A stretch of DNA of 64,000 bases from Bacillus sp. V5-8f. Its GTDB lineage: Bacteria > Bacillota > Bacilli > Bacillales > DSM-1321. Positions 26,904-36,080 of this stretch are shown piece after piece; the first letter of the stretch is position 1; each line of letters opens with the position of its first letter. Position numbers and translations under genes: made by a program. The notes under the pieces are model-generated. The model saw nothing but the letters and a program-made list of their open reading frames with translations, ran no database searches and was not told the DNA's origin. The stretch is taken from assembly GCF_002863565.1 (NCBI RefSeq), contig NZ_PGUW01000022.1:1-64000 (forward strand), in the 5' to 3' direction.

Positions 26904-27282
26904 CCCACGCTTCTGTTAGTTCGTTTTCCCAAATTTTCACTATTTCGTTTAAATTGTTTACATGTACGATCTTAGTTCTTAATCGCTTTAATTCTTCCTC
27001 ATCAAATACTCCCATACTTAAAATGATCACCAAATCGTTTTTTTCAAACAGAAGGGCCGGCGGGCCGTTAAGGCAGATCACCCCTGAATTGGCCTCACCG
27101 GGAATTGCATATGTTTTCCACCTTGCTGCATTACGTAAATTTGTGACCTGAACGATTTCATAAGGTAAAATATCAGCCGCTTTCATCAGCACTTTATCAA
27201 TTGTTATGCTGCCGGGATAATCAAGCTCCGCCATCGTAACAGTCGCTCGATGGATTTTGCCTTTACACATATAACGCTGCAT
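26896..27282 (-). CDS. panD: aspartate 1-decarboxylase (PanD), second-copy type
   Basis: Pyruvoyl enzyme making beta-alanine from aspartate. The self-cleavage site Gly24-Ser25 is intact in YPGSITIDK, with Lys9 in GKIHRATVT, Arg54 and Tyr58 in AARWKTYAIPGE, and SGVICLNGPPA. All residues needed for maturation and catalysis are present. It is 128 residues, the normal size. However, it is not in a panBCD operon; it is coupled to an ATP-grasp gene in a spore-gene region, and its sequence (MCKG, NLRNAARW) is diverged from the housekeeping form. It may feed a specialised product rather than pantothenate. Confidence 0.9.
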   Translation of the reverse strand: MQRYMCKGKIHRATVTMAELDYPGSITIDKVLMKAADILPYEIVQVTNLRNAARWKTYAIPGEANSGVICLNGPPALLFEKNDLVIILSMGVFDEEELKRLRTKIVHVNNLNEIVKIWENELTEAWGD

Positions 27283-27488
27283 CCTGCACCTCCAAAATCA
27301 TGGGCTTATAACTTTAAGTATGCGACTTATCGGAAATTGTGCATCATTTTTAACTTTTTATGGTAGGAAAAGAAACTGGAAAACAGGAAGCCCATAGCTT
27401 GCAGGCATGTAATTTATCGCGCACCCTGAACGCTGTGTGGTTAGAATGCTAGGATTATTTTTAAAAAAAGAAGTTTTTTATTCACTGA

Positions 27489-27590
27489 GACATAAAGGAC
27501 AAGATTTCTGAATCATGCAAGTAAATTGTCCTTCATAGCGGATATGAGAACGAAATTTTTGAATCAACCAAGTGAAATGTCCTTCAGCGC
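27489..27590. repeat. two tandem copies of a 52-bp hairpin-forming repeat
   Basis: Copies at 27489-27540 and 27541-27590 share GAATCA..CAAGT.AA.TGTCCTTCA..GC. In the first copy the ends AAGGACA and TGTCCTT can pair around a 30-nt loop. In the second the left arm is degenerate. It looks like a member of a dispersed intergenic repeat family, which cannot be confirmed from one window. Confidence 0.65.
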
Positions 27591-27664
27591 TCTAAAGTCA
27601 TGCGCTGCAGTTACTAAAAAACTGCATCTTAACATTCAGCGCTTTTCATAGTCTTTTAATCATG

Positions 27665-27693
27665 AAAAAGGCCAAACCCCGTAGGATTTGGCC
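27665..27693 (-). terminator. Rho-independent terminator of parEC
   Basis: GGCCAAATCC and GGGGTTTGGCC pair (one G-T) around a 3-nt loop. TTTTT follows on the minus strand, 17 bp after the parC stop. Confidence 0.9.
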
Positions 27694-27709
27694 GCTTATC
27701 ATTACCTGC

Positions 27710-30157
27710 TTATGAATCTTGGGAACCGGTATCTTCTTCGATACTGACTTTCCAGATTTCCTTTGCTTTGCCGCTTTCACTTTCATCAACTACAAATGAT
27801 CCGTTTGTATAACGGTCACTGTATTTAAGTGCAGAAACATGAATGGTTTCAATATTTCCTTTTTCTGTTTCAATAAAAATGGAATCTGACATTCGTACCG
27901 TTTTAAATCCAATAATTCGGTGAGGGTTCGATTTTAATTCTCTTAATACAACAACACCGCGTTTTGCCCTGCCGGATTTTTCAAATTCGGAGAGCTTCAT
28001 TTTTTTGACAGCTCCGCGTTGGGTAACAATTAAAATCGCTTCTTCGCTATCCTTCGTTAGGACCTTGCCTCCTATGACATGGTCTCCCTCTTTCAGGTTA
28101 ATGCCCTTAACACCTGCCGCCCGGGCCCCTACAATGCTGACTTCTTCTTCATCAAACCATAGGGAGAAGCCAAAATGAGTAACCAGGAATACTTCGCCCT
28201 GTCCATTTGTCAGGTGGACATCGATAAGCTCATCGTCCCCTTTTAGGTTTAGCGCTACGAGTGACTTTGAATAACGCTGGGCCTTGTACGACGCAAGCTC
28301 CGTTTTTTTGACCATGCCGTTCTTGGTAATAAATAATAAAAAGCCCGGCTGTGTAAAGTCTTTGACTGGGATCGCTCCCACAATTTGTTCATCACGCTCG
28401 ATCGGAATAATATTAGCAATATGCTGCCCCGTTTCCTTCCAACGGATATCCGGAAGCTGATGGACCGGGCAGTATAAATAATTCCCTTTATTAGTAAACA
28501 GGAGGAGCACATCAGTCGTGTTGATTTCAAACTTCTCCAAGAGACGGTCCGAATCCTTCATGCCGAAATCGAGCCCGCCGGATGCTGCGTAAGACCGCAG
28601 TGAAGTTCGCTTTACATACCCTTCCTTCGTGACCGTAACCATAACATCTTCACTTGCGATGAGAACTTCCATGTTGATCTTGATTTCTTCGATTTCTTGC
28701 TCGATTTTAGAACGGCGGACATCATTGAATTGCTTTTTTACCTGTTTTAGCTCTTTTTTAATGACTTGGAAGAGCACCTTTTCGCTCTCAAGGATCGCTG
28801 TAAGCTCGGCGATTTTGGAGTTTAATTCCTCTGCTTCAGCCTGAAGCGCTGTAATATCCGTATTGGTTAAGCGGTATAACTGCAATGATACAATCGCTTC
28901 AGCCTGAGGTTCTGTAAACTGGAACCTTGCAATTAAATTATCTTTTGCGTCCCGCTTGTCATTGGAAGCGCGGATTACCGCTATTACTTCATCCAGAATG
29001 GATAGTGCCTTCATCAAACCTTCAACGATATGGGCACGGTCATGCGCCTTTTTTAATTCGTAGCGAGACCGGTTTAATATGACTTCCTTGCGATGCCCGA
29101 TATATGCATCAAGCATCATGGGCAGTGTCATTAAAGTCGGGCGTTTTTTATAGATGGCCACCATATTGAAATTATATGGAACCTGCAAATCCGTATTTTT
29201 GTATAGATATTGCAGTACACCGTTTGAGTCCGCATCTTTTTTCAGCTCGATTACAATCCTTAGTCCCGTCCGGTCGGTTTCATCCCGGACCTCCGCAATC
29301 CCTTCCACCTTTCGATCAATACGAAATTCATCAATTTTTTTAACGAGATTCGCTTTATTGACTTCATAAGGGATTTCAGTGACTACGATTTGCTGCTTTC
29401 CGCCCCGAATTTCTTCGACCTCGGCCTTCCCTCGGATAATTATTTTACCCTTTCCGGTTTCGTAGGCCTTCTTTATTCCATCTACACCCTGGATAATCCC
29501 GCCTGTTGGGAAATCTGGACCCTTAATCACCGTCATCAGTTCATCAACAGTAGCTGCAGGCTTCTCAATGCGCATAATCGCTGCATCAATCACCTCACCT
29601 AACTGGTGCGGCGGTATTTCGGTCGCATAACCAGCAGAAATGCCGGTAGACCCATTGACGAGCAAATTGGGGTACATAGCAGGAAGGACAACAGGTTCAT
29701 TGGAAGTATCATCGAAGTTTGGAACGAAATCAACCGTATGCTTTTCGATATCTCGCAGCAATTCAGATGCAATCGCAGAGAGCCGGGCTTCCGTATAACG
29801 CATGGCTGCAGGTGGGTCTCCATCGACGCTCCCGTTGTTTCCGTGCATTTCAATCATGACATTTCTCAGCTTCCAGTCCTGGCTCATCCGCACCATTGCT
29901 TCATATACGGAAGAGTCACCATGCGGGTGGTAGTTACCTATTACATTCCCGACCGTTTTTGCCGATTTCCGAAAAGCCTTCTCATGTGTATTTCCTTCCA
30001 CATGCATCGCATACAATATCCGTCTCTGTACAGGCTTTAGCCCGTCGCGGGCATCCGGAAGTGCCCGGTCTTGGATGATATATTTGCTGTAGCGGCCGAA
30101 CCGGTCGCCGATTACCTCCTCAAGGGGCAGGTCCCGGAATTTTTCACTTAATGACAT
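27710..30157 (-). CDS. parC: DNA topoisomerase IV subunit A
   Basis: Breakage-reunion subunit that decatenates daughter chromosomes. The 815-residue protein has [17 protein letters not shown] and the catalytic Tyr about 121 in [11 protein letters not shown]. The quinolone-determining region is [14 protein letters not shown], with Ser82 and Glu86 in the usual sensitive form. The C-terminal half has beta-pinwheel repeats, including [33 protein letters not shown] and [11 protein letters not shown]. It lacks a full gyrase-type GyrA box, supporting ParC over GyrA. Its ATG overlaps the parE stop by one base, so the two are coupled. Confidence 0.96.
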   Translation of the reverse strand: MSLSEKFRDLPLEEVIGDRFGRYSKYIIQDRALPDARDGLKPVQRRILYAMHVEGNTHEKAFRKSAKTVGNVIGNYHPHGDSSVYEAMVRMSQDWKLRNVMIEMHGNNGSVDGDPPAAMRYTEARLSAIASELLRDIEKHTVDFVPNFDDTSNEPVVLPAMYPNLLVNGSTGISAGYATEIPPHQLGEVIDAAIMRIEKPAATVDELMTVIKGPDFPTGGIIQGVDGIKKAYETGKGKIIIRGKAEVEEIRGGKQQIVVTEIPYEVNKANLVKKIDEFRIDRKVEGIAEVRDETDRTGLRIVIELKKDADSNGVLQYLYKNTDLQVPYNFNMVAIYKKRPTLMTLPMMLDAYIGHRKEVILNRSRYELKKAHDRAHIVEGLMKALSILDEVIAVIRASNDKRDAKDNLIARFQFTEPQAEAIVSLQLYRLTNTDITALQAEAEELNSKIAELTAILESEKVLFQVIKKELKQVKKQFNDVRRSKIEQEIEEIKINMEVLIASEDVMVTVTKEGYVKRTSLRSYAASGGLDFGMKDSDRLLEKFEINTTDVLLLFTNKGNYLYCPVHQLPDIRWKETGQHIANIIPIERDEQIVGAIPVKDFTQPGFLLFITKNGMVKKTELASYKAQRYSKSLVALNLKGDDELIDVHLTNGQGEVFLVTHFGFSLWFDEEEVSIVGARAAGVKGINLKEGDHVIGGKVLTKDSEEAILIVTQRGAVKKMKLSEFEKSGRAKRGVVVLRELKSNPHRIIGFKTVRMSDSIFIETEKGNIETIHVSALKYSDRYTNGSFVVDESESGKAKEIWKVSIEEDTGSQDS

Positions 30158-32130
30158 TAGTTAGCCTCCTCTGCAACCGACATATTTTCATTATCTAAAA
30201 TATTCGATTCTTCTTCGAGACCAAACGCAACGTTTGCTTCAATCCACTTTCTCCGGGGTTCTACCTTGTCACCCATTAACGTGGTGACGCGCCTTTCAGC
30301 ACGTGCCGCATCATCGATTTTGACGCGGATTAGCGTTCTGGTCTCAGGATTCATCGTTGTTTCCCAAAGCTGGTCGGCATTCATTTCACCAAGGCCTTTA
30401 TAGCGCTGAATCATATAGCCTTTGCCGACTTTCTTGATCGCTCCTTGGAGTTCGTCGTCACTCCATGCGTATTCCAGCACTTCTTTCTTCCCCGTCCCCT
30501 TGCTCACTTTATATAAAGGCGGCAGCGCAATATACACTTTACCACCCTCGATCAACTGTTTCATATACCGATAGAAAAATGTTAAAAGCAGAACCTGAAT
30601 ATGTGCTCCGTCCGTATCTGCATCCGTCATTATGATCACCTTGTCGTAATTTGTGTCATCCAAAGCAAAGTCCGGTCCCACGCCAGCACCGATTGCGTGA
30701 ATAATCGTGTTGATTTCTTCATTTTTGAAGATATCGGCAAGCTTTGCTTTCTCCGTATTGATCACTTTTCCCCGGAGCGGGAGCACTGCCTGAAAACGCC
30801 GGTCACGGCCCTGCTTCGCTGAGCCTCCAGCTGAATCCCCCTCCACGAGGTATAATTCATTTTTTTGTGGATTTCTAGATTGAGCAGGTGTTAGTTTACC
30901 AGATAGGACCGCCTCGGATTTCTTGCGTTTCTTGCCGCTTCTTGCATCCTCCCTGGCTTTTCTTGCAGCTTCACGGGCCTGGAAAGCCTTGATTGCCTTT
31001 TTTATGAGTAATGTAGCGGTCTCTGGGTTTTCCTCCAGGAAATACGCGAGATGTTCAGAAACGATAGAATCAACCGCGGAACGAGCCTCGCTTGTCCCGA
31101 GCTTGCCTTTGGTTTGGCCTTCAAATTGCAGCAGTTCCTCCGGTATTCTTACGGAAATGATTGCAGCTAATCCTTCTCGGATGTCAGAGCCTTCCAGGTT
31201 CTTATCCTTCTCCTTAAGCAGCCCCGTTTTTCTAGCGTAATCGTTGAATGCACGGGTCATTGCCGTCTTGGATCCAACCTCATGCGTGCCTCCATCCTTT
31301 GTCCTGACATTATTCACAAAGCTCAATACATTTTCTGAATAGCCGTCATTAAATTGGAAGGCAAACTCCATTTCAATGTTATTTTGCTCACCTTCAAAGC
31401 TTACTACGGAATGAAGGGAATCTTTTTCTTCATTTAGGTATTGCACAAATGCCTCAATGCCGTTTTCATAATGGAAGACCTCTTGCTGTCCATGACGTTC
31501 GTCAATCAGTTCAATCTTCATGCCTTTTAAAAGAAACGCCGACTCCCTCAATCGTTCACATAAAGTTTCATAGTTATAAGTTGTTGTTGAAAAAATGGAT
31601 CCGTCCGGCTTGAAATGGATTTTGGTACCGGATTGATTGGTTTTACCTTGCTTTTCAAGGGTCGTTTCGGGTTTTCCGCCGTTCTGGAACCTTTGTTCAT
31701 AAATAAAGCCATCACGTTTGATTGTAACAACTAGCCATTCGGACAGGGCATTGACGACCGAGGCACCTACACCGTGCAAGCCTCCGCTTGTCTTATATCC
31801 GCCCTGGCCGAATTTACCACCAGCATGGAGGATCGTTAAAATGACTTCGGGGGTAGGCTTACCGAGCTTATGCATTCCGGTAGGCATCCCCCTGCCTTTA
31901 TCAGCCACGCTGATGCTATTGTCTTTATGGATTTTTACGATGATATGGTCTCCGTATCCGGCCAATGCCTCGTCAACCGAGTTATCAACAATCTCATACA
32001 CTAGATGGTGCAGGCCCCTGGCATCGGTGCTCCCAATGTACATCCCCGGGCGTTTCCTAACTGCTTCAAGCCCTTCCAGAACCTGAATCGCATCATCGTT
32101 GTATTCAATTGGTTTTGCGTTTTTTGCCAC
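30157..32130 (-). CDS. parE: DNA topoisomerase IV subunit B
   Basis: ATPase subunit of topoisomerase IV. Visible are the GHKL ATP site ([16 protein letters not shown] and [11 protein letters not shown]), the glycine loop [18 protein letters not shown], and the TOPRIM motifs [20 protein letters not shown] and [14 protein letters not shown]. About 657 residues, matching Bacillus ParE. The GTG at 32130 is preferred, 7 nt after AAAGGGG. Upstream is a promoter overlapped by a LexA-type box, so expression may rise in the SOS response. Confidence 0.96.
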   Translation of the reverse strand: MAKNAKPIEYNDDAIQVLEGLEAVRKRPGMYIGSTDARGLHHLVYEIVDNSVDEALAGYGDHIIVKIHKDNSISVADKGRGMPTGMHKLGKPTPEVILTILHAGGKFGQGGYKTSGGLHGVGASVVNALSEWLVVTIKRDGFIYEQRFQNGGKPETTLEKQGKTNQSGTKIHFKPDGSIFSTTTYNYETLCERLRESAFLLKGMKIELIDERHGQQEVFHYENGIEAFVQYLNEEKDSLHSVVSFEGEQNNIEMEFAFQFNDGYSENVLSFVNNVRTKDGGTHEVGSKTAMTRAFNDYARKTGLLKEKDKNLEGSDIREGLAAIISVRIPEELLQFEGQTKGKLGTSEARSAVDSIVSEHLAYFLEENPETATLLIKKAIKAFQAREAARKAREDARSGKKRKKSEAVLSGKLTPAQSRNPQKNELYLVEGDSAGGSAKQGRDRRFQAVLPLRGKVINTEKAKLADIFKNEEINTIIHAIGAGVGPDFALDDTNYDKVIIMTDADTDGAHIQVLLLTFFYRYMKQLIEGGKVYIALPPLYKVSKGTGKKEVLEYAWSDDELQGAIKKVGKGYMIQRYKGLGEMNADQLWETTMNPETRTLIRVKIDDAARAERRVTTLMGDKVEPRRKWIEANVAFGLEEESNILDNENMSVAEEAN

Positions 32131-32240
32131 AGAAATTCCCCTTTCCTTGCAACACACAATTTCCGGGCCAGATCATTCTTATGATATGACTCTTTTGCTA
32201 TTCGCAGGAAATATGATATTTAGTTATACTTTATATCTTA

Positions 32241-32275
32241 AGTATAAATGATATGCTAACAAAGAACAAATGTTC
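32241..32275 (-). promoter_or_regulatory. parEC promoter with overlapping LexA (SOS) box
   Basis: On the minus strand, -35 TTGTTC and -10 TATACT are separated by exactly 17 bp. The -35 is the right half of GAACATTTGTTC (32264-32275), which matches the Bacillus SOS box GAAC-N4-GTTC. LexA bound here would block RNA polymerase. parEC has been reported as LexA-regulated in B. subtilis, which fits. Confidence 0.72.
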
Positions 32276-32444
32276 GCTTTTTTGCGTTGTTCTTCCAATT
32301 ACAAGCTGAAAATGGTGTAATGAAAAAAATATACATTCAGCCCTTTAGTGTCTATGACTTATTGTAGCGATATTTTTTTATTTAGCAAATACCGATTTAC
32401 AAAACAAAGTAATTTCTATCAGTCTGCTGCTCTTTTTTACCCAT

Positions 32445-32473
32445 TAAAAAAAGGAGCTCCAATGCTCCTTTTC
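32445..32473 (-). terminator. Rho-independent terminator of yneT
   Basis: AAAGGAGC and GCTCCTTT pair around a 6-nt loop and are followed by a run of T on the minus strand, just after the stop codon at 32483. Confidence 0.85.
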
Positions 32474-32482
32474 TCTCCTATT

Positions 32483-32896
32483 TTACCTGCTTAGCGCATG
32501 CTCCACTTTAATGCAACGGTCCATGATCACGGTGTAGCCCTTTTCCTTCAGGAAATTGTAAGCTTCTTCATTTTCCAGACCAAGTTGCGCCCAGAAAACA
32601 TCAGCATCAATTTCCGTAAATTCCCTTGCTACCTCAGGCAGATATTCGGACCTTCTAAATACATTTACGATATCGACATGACCTTCTACTTCTTTGAGAG
32701 ATGGTACCGCCTTTACACCCAGGACTTCGTTCACAGAAGGGTTGACCGGTATGATTTCATATCCATTATCCCGCATTGCCTTAGAAACCATATACGAGGT
32801 ACGTTCCGGATTGTCGGAAAGCCCGACAACCGCTATTCGTTTTGCTTTTTTCAAGATATCCCTAATTTCTTCACGGCTTGGGTTTTCAATAGTCAT
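32483..32896 (-). CDS. yneT: CoA-binding domain protein (YneT)
   Basis: A 137-residue Rossmann-fold protein of the CoA_binding family. It has IAVVGLSDNPERTSYMVSKAM with the nucleotide-binding GLS loop, YEIIPVNPSVNEVLGVKAVPS and VFWAQLGLENEEA in family order. It resembles the N-terminal domain of succinyl-CoA synthetase alpha but has no catalytic half. Role is unknown. In B. subtilis yneT lies between plsY and parE, as it nearly does here, with the permease gene inserted between yneT and plsY. Confidence 0.88.
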   Translation of the reverse strand: MTIENPSREEIRDILKKAKRIAVVGLSDNPERTSYMVSKAMRDNGYEIIPVNPSVNEVLGVKAVPSLKEVEGHVDIVNVFRRSEYLPEVAREFTEIDADVFWAQLGLENEEAYNFLKEKGYTVIMDRCIKVEHALSR

Positions 32897-32990
32897 TCTG
32901 CCATCCCCTTATTCATATTTTAATTTCTTAAACTTGCTTTGCTATACTTATACATACCCTTAGTCTATAAATTAAATCAACAAAAATGAT

Positions 32991-34307
32991 TTATACCGCC
33001 ACGTCCTTCTCGGCAACTTTTTCTTTTTTCGCAGCAAAATAGCGAGTAAACTGGTCTGTGATGATTGCTACGATTGACCCAAAAATCAGCCCATTGTTTA
33101 GGAGAGAAGCGATGATGGGAGGTAGACCGGTGAAGGCCTCAGGCGGAACGAACATCAACCCGACACCACTTATCAGCGATACACCCAGCACAGTCCGTAT
33201 TCTTGAGGTTTCTGTTTCCCTGTCAATCTCAGAGAAAGCTATACCAATCATAGTTGTAAAAACGGCAAACATAACCGCATAGCCCACAGGCACCGGCAAT
33301 GCTACTAAAAAGCCCATTACACCAGGGATAAAGCTTGTAACGATGACAAGTAGCGAACCTACAAGAAACGGAAGCCTTGCTGAAGCCCCCGTTGCCGAAA
33401 TAAACCCTGCGGCTCCGGATATTGGCACAGGCCCAATTGCCCCGAATGCCCCACCAATCATTTGGTTGATTCCGGTTACGAATCCGCTGGCCTTCAAATT
33501 TGCTTTTATGGGCTTCTTTATCTGATGATTTACAACAGACTCAACAACACGTATGCTTGCTATCATATTTGTTAATAGGAGCAGCGTGACAAAAACTGCA
33601 GTCATTGTCATTCCGGCATCAAAAATAGGCGGGCCGAATGCAAACAGCTTTGGCAATGAAATGACGGTACCGTAATCCATTGAGACCGGTTTTGTTTCAC
33701 CAAAAACCGCGAACAAAATCCAGCCTCCAGCTATTGCGATCAATACACCAAATTGGCGGATGAAACGATTCCTATGCCTTGTTAAATAAAATGTGCATAC
33801 AACGGTAATAATGCTTAATCCTGCTATTTTTAAATCTACTTTGCTGCCAGTAAATCCGATGCCAAGCATTCCAGCTAAAAAAGATTTGCTTAACTGTAAA
33901 ACAAGCAGCAGCAAATAGGCTCCCGTTACAACTGGGGAAAACAGCCTGCTAATTTTTTCAATTAGACCGGCCGCACTTAAGAGTATAAAAATGACGCCGC
34001 TTACAAAAAGGGCCCCTTGTAGCACCCTAAGCGTTTCTGCTTGCGAATTGAACAGAGTTTCGCTCAAACCTGCATACAAGGCAAAAACACCCCACCATAA
34101 GCCTGCAGGGCCTTCATTGACAGGAAGCCTATGGCCCAGAAGGATTTGCAGTAACCCCGCGACACCCAAAACAAACATGGTGCGCTGCACAAACCCAGCC
34201 GCTTCCGTACCTGATAATCCAAACAACGAAGCTACAGCTATGGGCGCAACAATCGAAGAAGCAAAGATAAAAGCTGTCCACTGGATTCCCGCCAATAAAA
34301 TTTTCAT
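32991..34307 (-). CDS. NCS2-family nucleobase (uracil/xanthine-type) permease
   Basis: Membrane transporter of 438 residues with about 12-14 hydrophobic helices. Family features are IVAPIAVASLFGLS in the first helix, the loop VLGHRLPVNEGPAGLW, and the substrate-site region GAFGAIGPVPISGAAGFISATG. It should take up a purine or pyrimidine base with protons. It is distant from the classical PyrP/PbuX, so the substrate is not assigned. No purine riboswitch was seen in its leader. It is inserted between yneT and plsY relative to B. subtilis. Confidence 0.82.
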   Translation of the reverse strand: MKILLAGIQWTAFIFASSIVAPIAVASLFGLSGTEAAGFVQRTMFVLGVAGLLQILLGHRLPVNEGPAGLWWGVFALYAGLSETLFNSQAETLRVLQGALFVSGVIFILLSAAGLIEKISRLFSPVVTGAYLLLLVLQLSKSFLAGMLGIGFTGSKVDLKIAGLSIITVVCTFYLTRHRNRFIRQFGVLIAIAGGWILFAVFGETKPVSMDYGTVISLPKLFAFGPPIFDAGMTMTAVFVTLLLLTNMIASIRVVESVVNHQIKKPIKANLKASGFVTGINQMIGGAFGAIGPVPISGAAGFISATGASARLPFLVGSLLVIVTSFIPGVMGFLVALPVPVGYAVMFAVFTTMIGIAFSEIDRETETSRIRTVLGVSLISGVGLMFVPPEAFTGLPPIIASLLNNGLIFGSIVAIITDQFTRYFAAKKEKVAEKDVAV

Positions 34308-34557
34308 AGTTTCGACTCCCCACCGTCATTATATGACTATTTATACATCACAAGGATCCCGTATGTTTTTTCCATTTTAATAGCGTTTCCTATGCCAGGG
34401 TACTTTTTAGAAAGTTTATTTGTTTGAAAAAGCAACTATTGATGGAGCGAAAATTTTTGCAGCTATGGAATGGTTTTTTCTCGTTAACATGTTAAAATAA
34501 ACTCGGAACTTATAAAAGAGGTTTGTTATATCTATTTAGTTAAGAAAGGGCAATTTT

Positions 34558-35148
34558 ATGAGTATTATTATCATTACGATTCTTTTGGCTTATCTTATTG
34601 GTTCGATTCCATCGGGCTTGATTATTGGAAAGGTTTTTTATAAAACCGATATTCGCGAGCACGGCAGCAAAAACCTAGGCGGTACCAATACTTTTCGCAC
34701 ACTCGGTGTGAAGGCCGGGTTAGTAGTCACCGTCATGGATATCCTGAAAGGTACGCTGGCAACAAAACTACCCGACATCCTTGATGCCGACATCCATCTG
34801 CTGATAGCCGGCGTAGTGGCTGTAATCGGCCATATGTACCCAGTCTTTGCGGGCTTTAGAGGCGGAAAGGCCGTTGCGACATCTGGCGGCATTTTACTGG
34901 CATACGAACCCTTGTTGTTCTTGCTGCTGGTATTGGCTTTCTTCCTATCCCTATATCTGACAAAATACGTATCTTTATCTTCTATGATTGTTGCGATTAT
35001 CGCTTTAGTGTATACCCTGATTACAGACATAACTGACATACCCTTGCTAATTGTGCTAACAGTACTTGCAATCTTTATTTTTTATAGGCACAGAGCAAAT
35101 ATTAAACGGATCATCGATAAAACTGAACCTAAAATTAAATGGCTGTAA
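34558..35148 (+). CDS. plsY: acyl-phosphate glycerol-3-phosphate acyltransferase
   Basis: Integral membrane enzyme that transfers acyl groups from acyl-phosphate to glycerol-3-phosphate, the first acylation in phospholipid synthesis. The 196-residue protein has the three conserved loops: [26 protein letters not shown] and [13 protein letters not shown]. It has five or so helices. It follows GAAAGGG and ends at a bidirectional terminator. Orientation relative to yneT and parEC is divergent, as in B. subtilis (yneS). Confidence 0.96.
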   Translation: MSIIIITILLAYLIGSIPSGLIIGKVFYKTDIREHGSKNLGGTNTFRTLGVKAGLVVTVMDILKGTLATKLPDILDADIHLLIAGVVAVIGHMYPVFAGFRGGKAVATSGGILLAYEPLLFLLLVLAFFLSLYLTKYVSLSSMIVAIIALVYTLITDITDIPLLIVLTVLAIFIFYRHRANIKRIIDKTEPKIKWL

Positions 35149-35190
35149 AAAACGCGGAAAGCCCCTGGATGGGACTCTTCCGCGTTTTTT
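35147..35190. terminator. bidirectional terminator between plsY and the HesB-like gene
   Basis: AAAAACGCGGAA and TTCCGCGTTTTT form a long stem with A and T tracts on either side. It serves plsY on the plus strand and the convergent selenoprotein gene on the minus strand; it overlaps the latter's stop codon. Confidence 0.88.
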
Positions 35191-35476
35191 ATACCTTTAG
35201 CAAGACAAATTTCTTTTTCCCAAAAATGTCTTCTTCTACATCTATTTTTGTATCCTGGAAATACGGTTCATCCCGTTTGTGAATAAGAATCTCGATATCC
35301 TCGAAACTATGGACCGTATCTTCATTTAGCGGCTTCTCTTCCAGAGAAAGCTTTAGTTGGGGTCCGCCTCAGCCAATTCCCATCGATGCGCGCAGGTATA
35401 ATTTATCACCTGGATGCTGTTCACTTTCCATAATGGAGCGGATTTTGTCATAAGCGACGGCAGTTAGTTTTACCAT
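35189..35476 (-). CDS. HesB-like selenoprotein (in-frame TGA = Sec36)
   Basis: A 95-residue protein if the TGA at 35369-35371 is read as selenocysteine. The frame starts at ATG 35476, 7 nt after GGGAGGG, and runs MVKLTAVAYDKIRSIM, then ASMGIG-U-GGPQLKLSL, to a stop at 35189. In HesB/IscA-like proteins the residue at this point is the first conserved Cys (G-x-G-C-GGP), so Sec replaces a known redox or metal ligand. The C-terminal CxC of true IscA is absent. A hairpin at 35332-35351 begins 17 nt after the TGA and could be the SECIS. HesB-like selenoproteins are known in bacteria. It resembles YneR in size and lies next to plsY, where yneR is in B. subtilis. Confidence 0.88.
35332..35351 (-). 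promoter_or_regulatory. putative bSECIS hairpin of the HesB-like selenoprotein
   Basis: On the minus strand GCTTTCTC and GAGAAGC pair with one bulged T around loop TGGAA. It starts 17 nt after the Sec TGA, inside the coding region, at the distance at which SelB recognises bacterial SECIS elements. Confidence 0.5.
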
Positions 35477-35588
35477 TTGAATTCCCTCCCTTTTGTAACG
35501 TTTAAAACGATATAAAAATATCATTTCCTTTGGCCTATTGCAATTAAACCGCCTTTAAATAGTGACGAGAATTATCCTATTGGTATGT

Positions 35589-35620
35589 AAAAAAGGGGAA
35601 CAAAAAATCGCCCTTTTTTC
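35589..35620 (-). terminator. terminator of the 58-residue gene
   Basis: AAAAAAGGG and CCCTTTTTT form a 9-bp stem with an A/T tract on each side, about 48 bp past the stop at 35668. Confidence 0.7.
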
Positions 35621-35667
35621 TCAAAACTTTTGACAAAAAACTACAGTTGAATGAATTCAGGCCATGT

Positions 35668-35844
35668 TCAATAGTTATCTTTAGCCCCTGAAAGATACAT
35701 TTCATGCAATTCCTGATCTGTTTTTATGACAGTCTGTCCATCCTTTTCTAATTTTTGATAATGTTCAGGCTTGAAGCTTGAATTTCTTGCCTTTGTGGAT
35801 GCTTTGCCCATCTCGGAGCGATTTGAATAAGGATGATTTCTCAT
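35668..35844 (-). CDS. small hypothetical protein (58 residues)
   Basis: A short frame starting ATGAGAAATC, preceded by AAAGGAG at 10-11 nt. The product is hydrophilic (start MRNHPYSNRSEMGKAS, end ELHEMYLSGAKDNY), with no membrane segment or Cys. Composition recalls small spore or stress proteins of Bacillus, but no family is recognised. A good ribosome site and a terminator on the same strand support a real gene. Confidence 0.6.
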   Translation of the reverse strand: MRNHPYSNRSEMGKASTKARNSSFKPEHYQKLEKDGQTVIKTDQELHEMYLSGAKDNY

Positions 35845-36080
35845 TGCTATCGAACTCCTTTACATTTATCTTTTTATATGGTTATTATCCCTTTCATCCA
35901 ACTGCTAAACATGTTCCCTACAATACCAATCTGTTAATGACCATGTTATATTGTTAACAATCGCCCCCGGATAAAAGCTAAACGACCAATAAAGATTCCA
36001 GTTCTTTTTACATTAAAAGTCATTTACGAAGGAAACAGCCTTTTCCATAATTGGCAAAAGGCTGTATATTTCTGCTTATA

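Larger units (their letters stand above)
27283..27709. other. intergenic region between parC and panD with tandem repeats
   Basis: About 430 bp with no gene recognised. It contains the two-copy 52-bp repeat at 27489-27590, a hairpin CTGCAGT/ACTGCA near 27606-27626, and the parC terminator at 27665-27693. Confidence 0.6.
32131..32482. other. intergenic region between parE and yneT
   Basis: About 350 bp without a gene. It holds the parE promoter and LexA-type box (32241-32275), a palindrome TATACTT/AAGTATA around 32226-32246, and the yneT terminator (32445-32473). Confidence 0.6.

Noticed and set aside
34308..34440. Purine riboswitch before the nucleobase permease
   Set aside because: The leader lacks the conserved P1-J1/2 and loop sequences of purine aptamers, and no expected three-way junction could be drawn.
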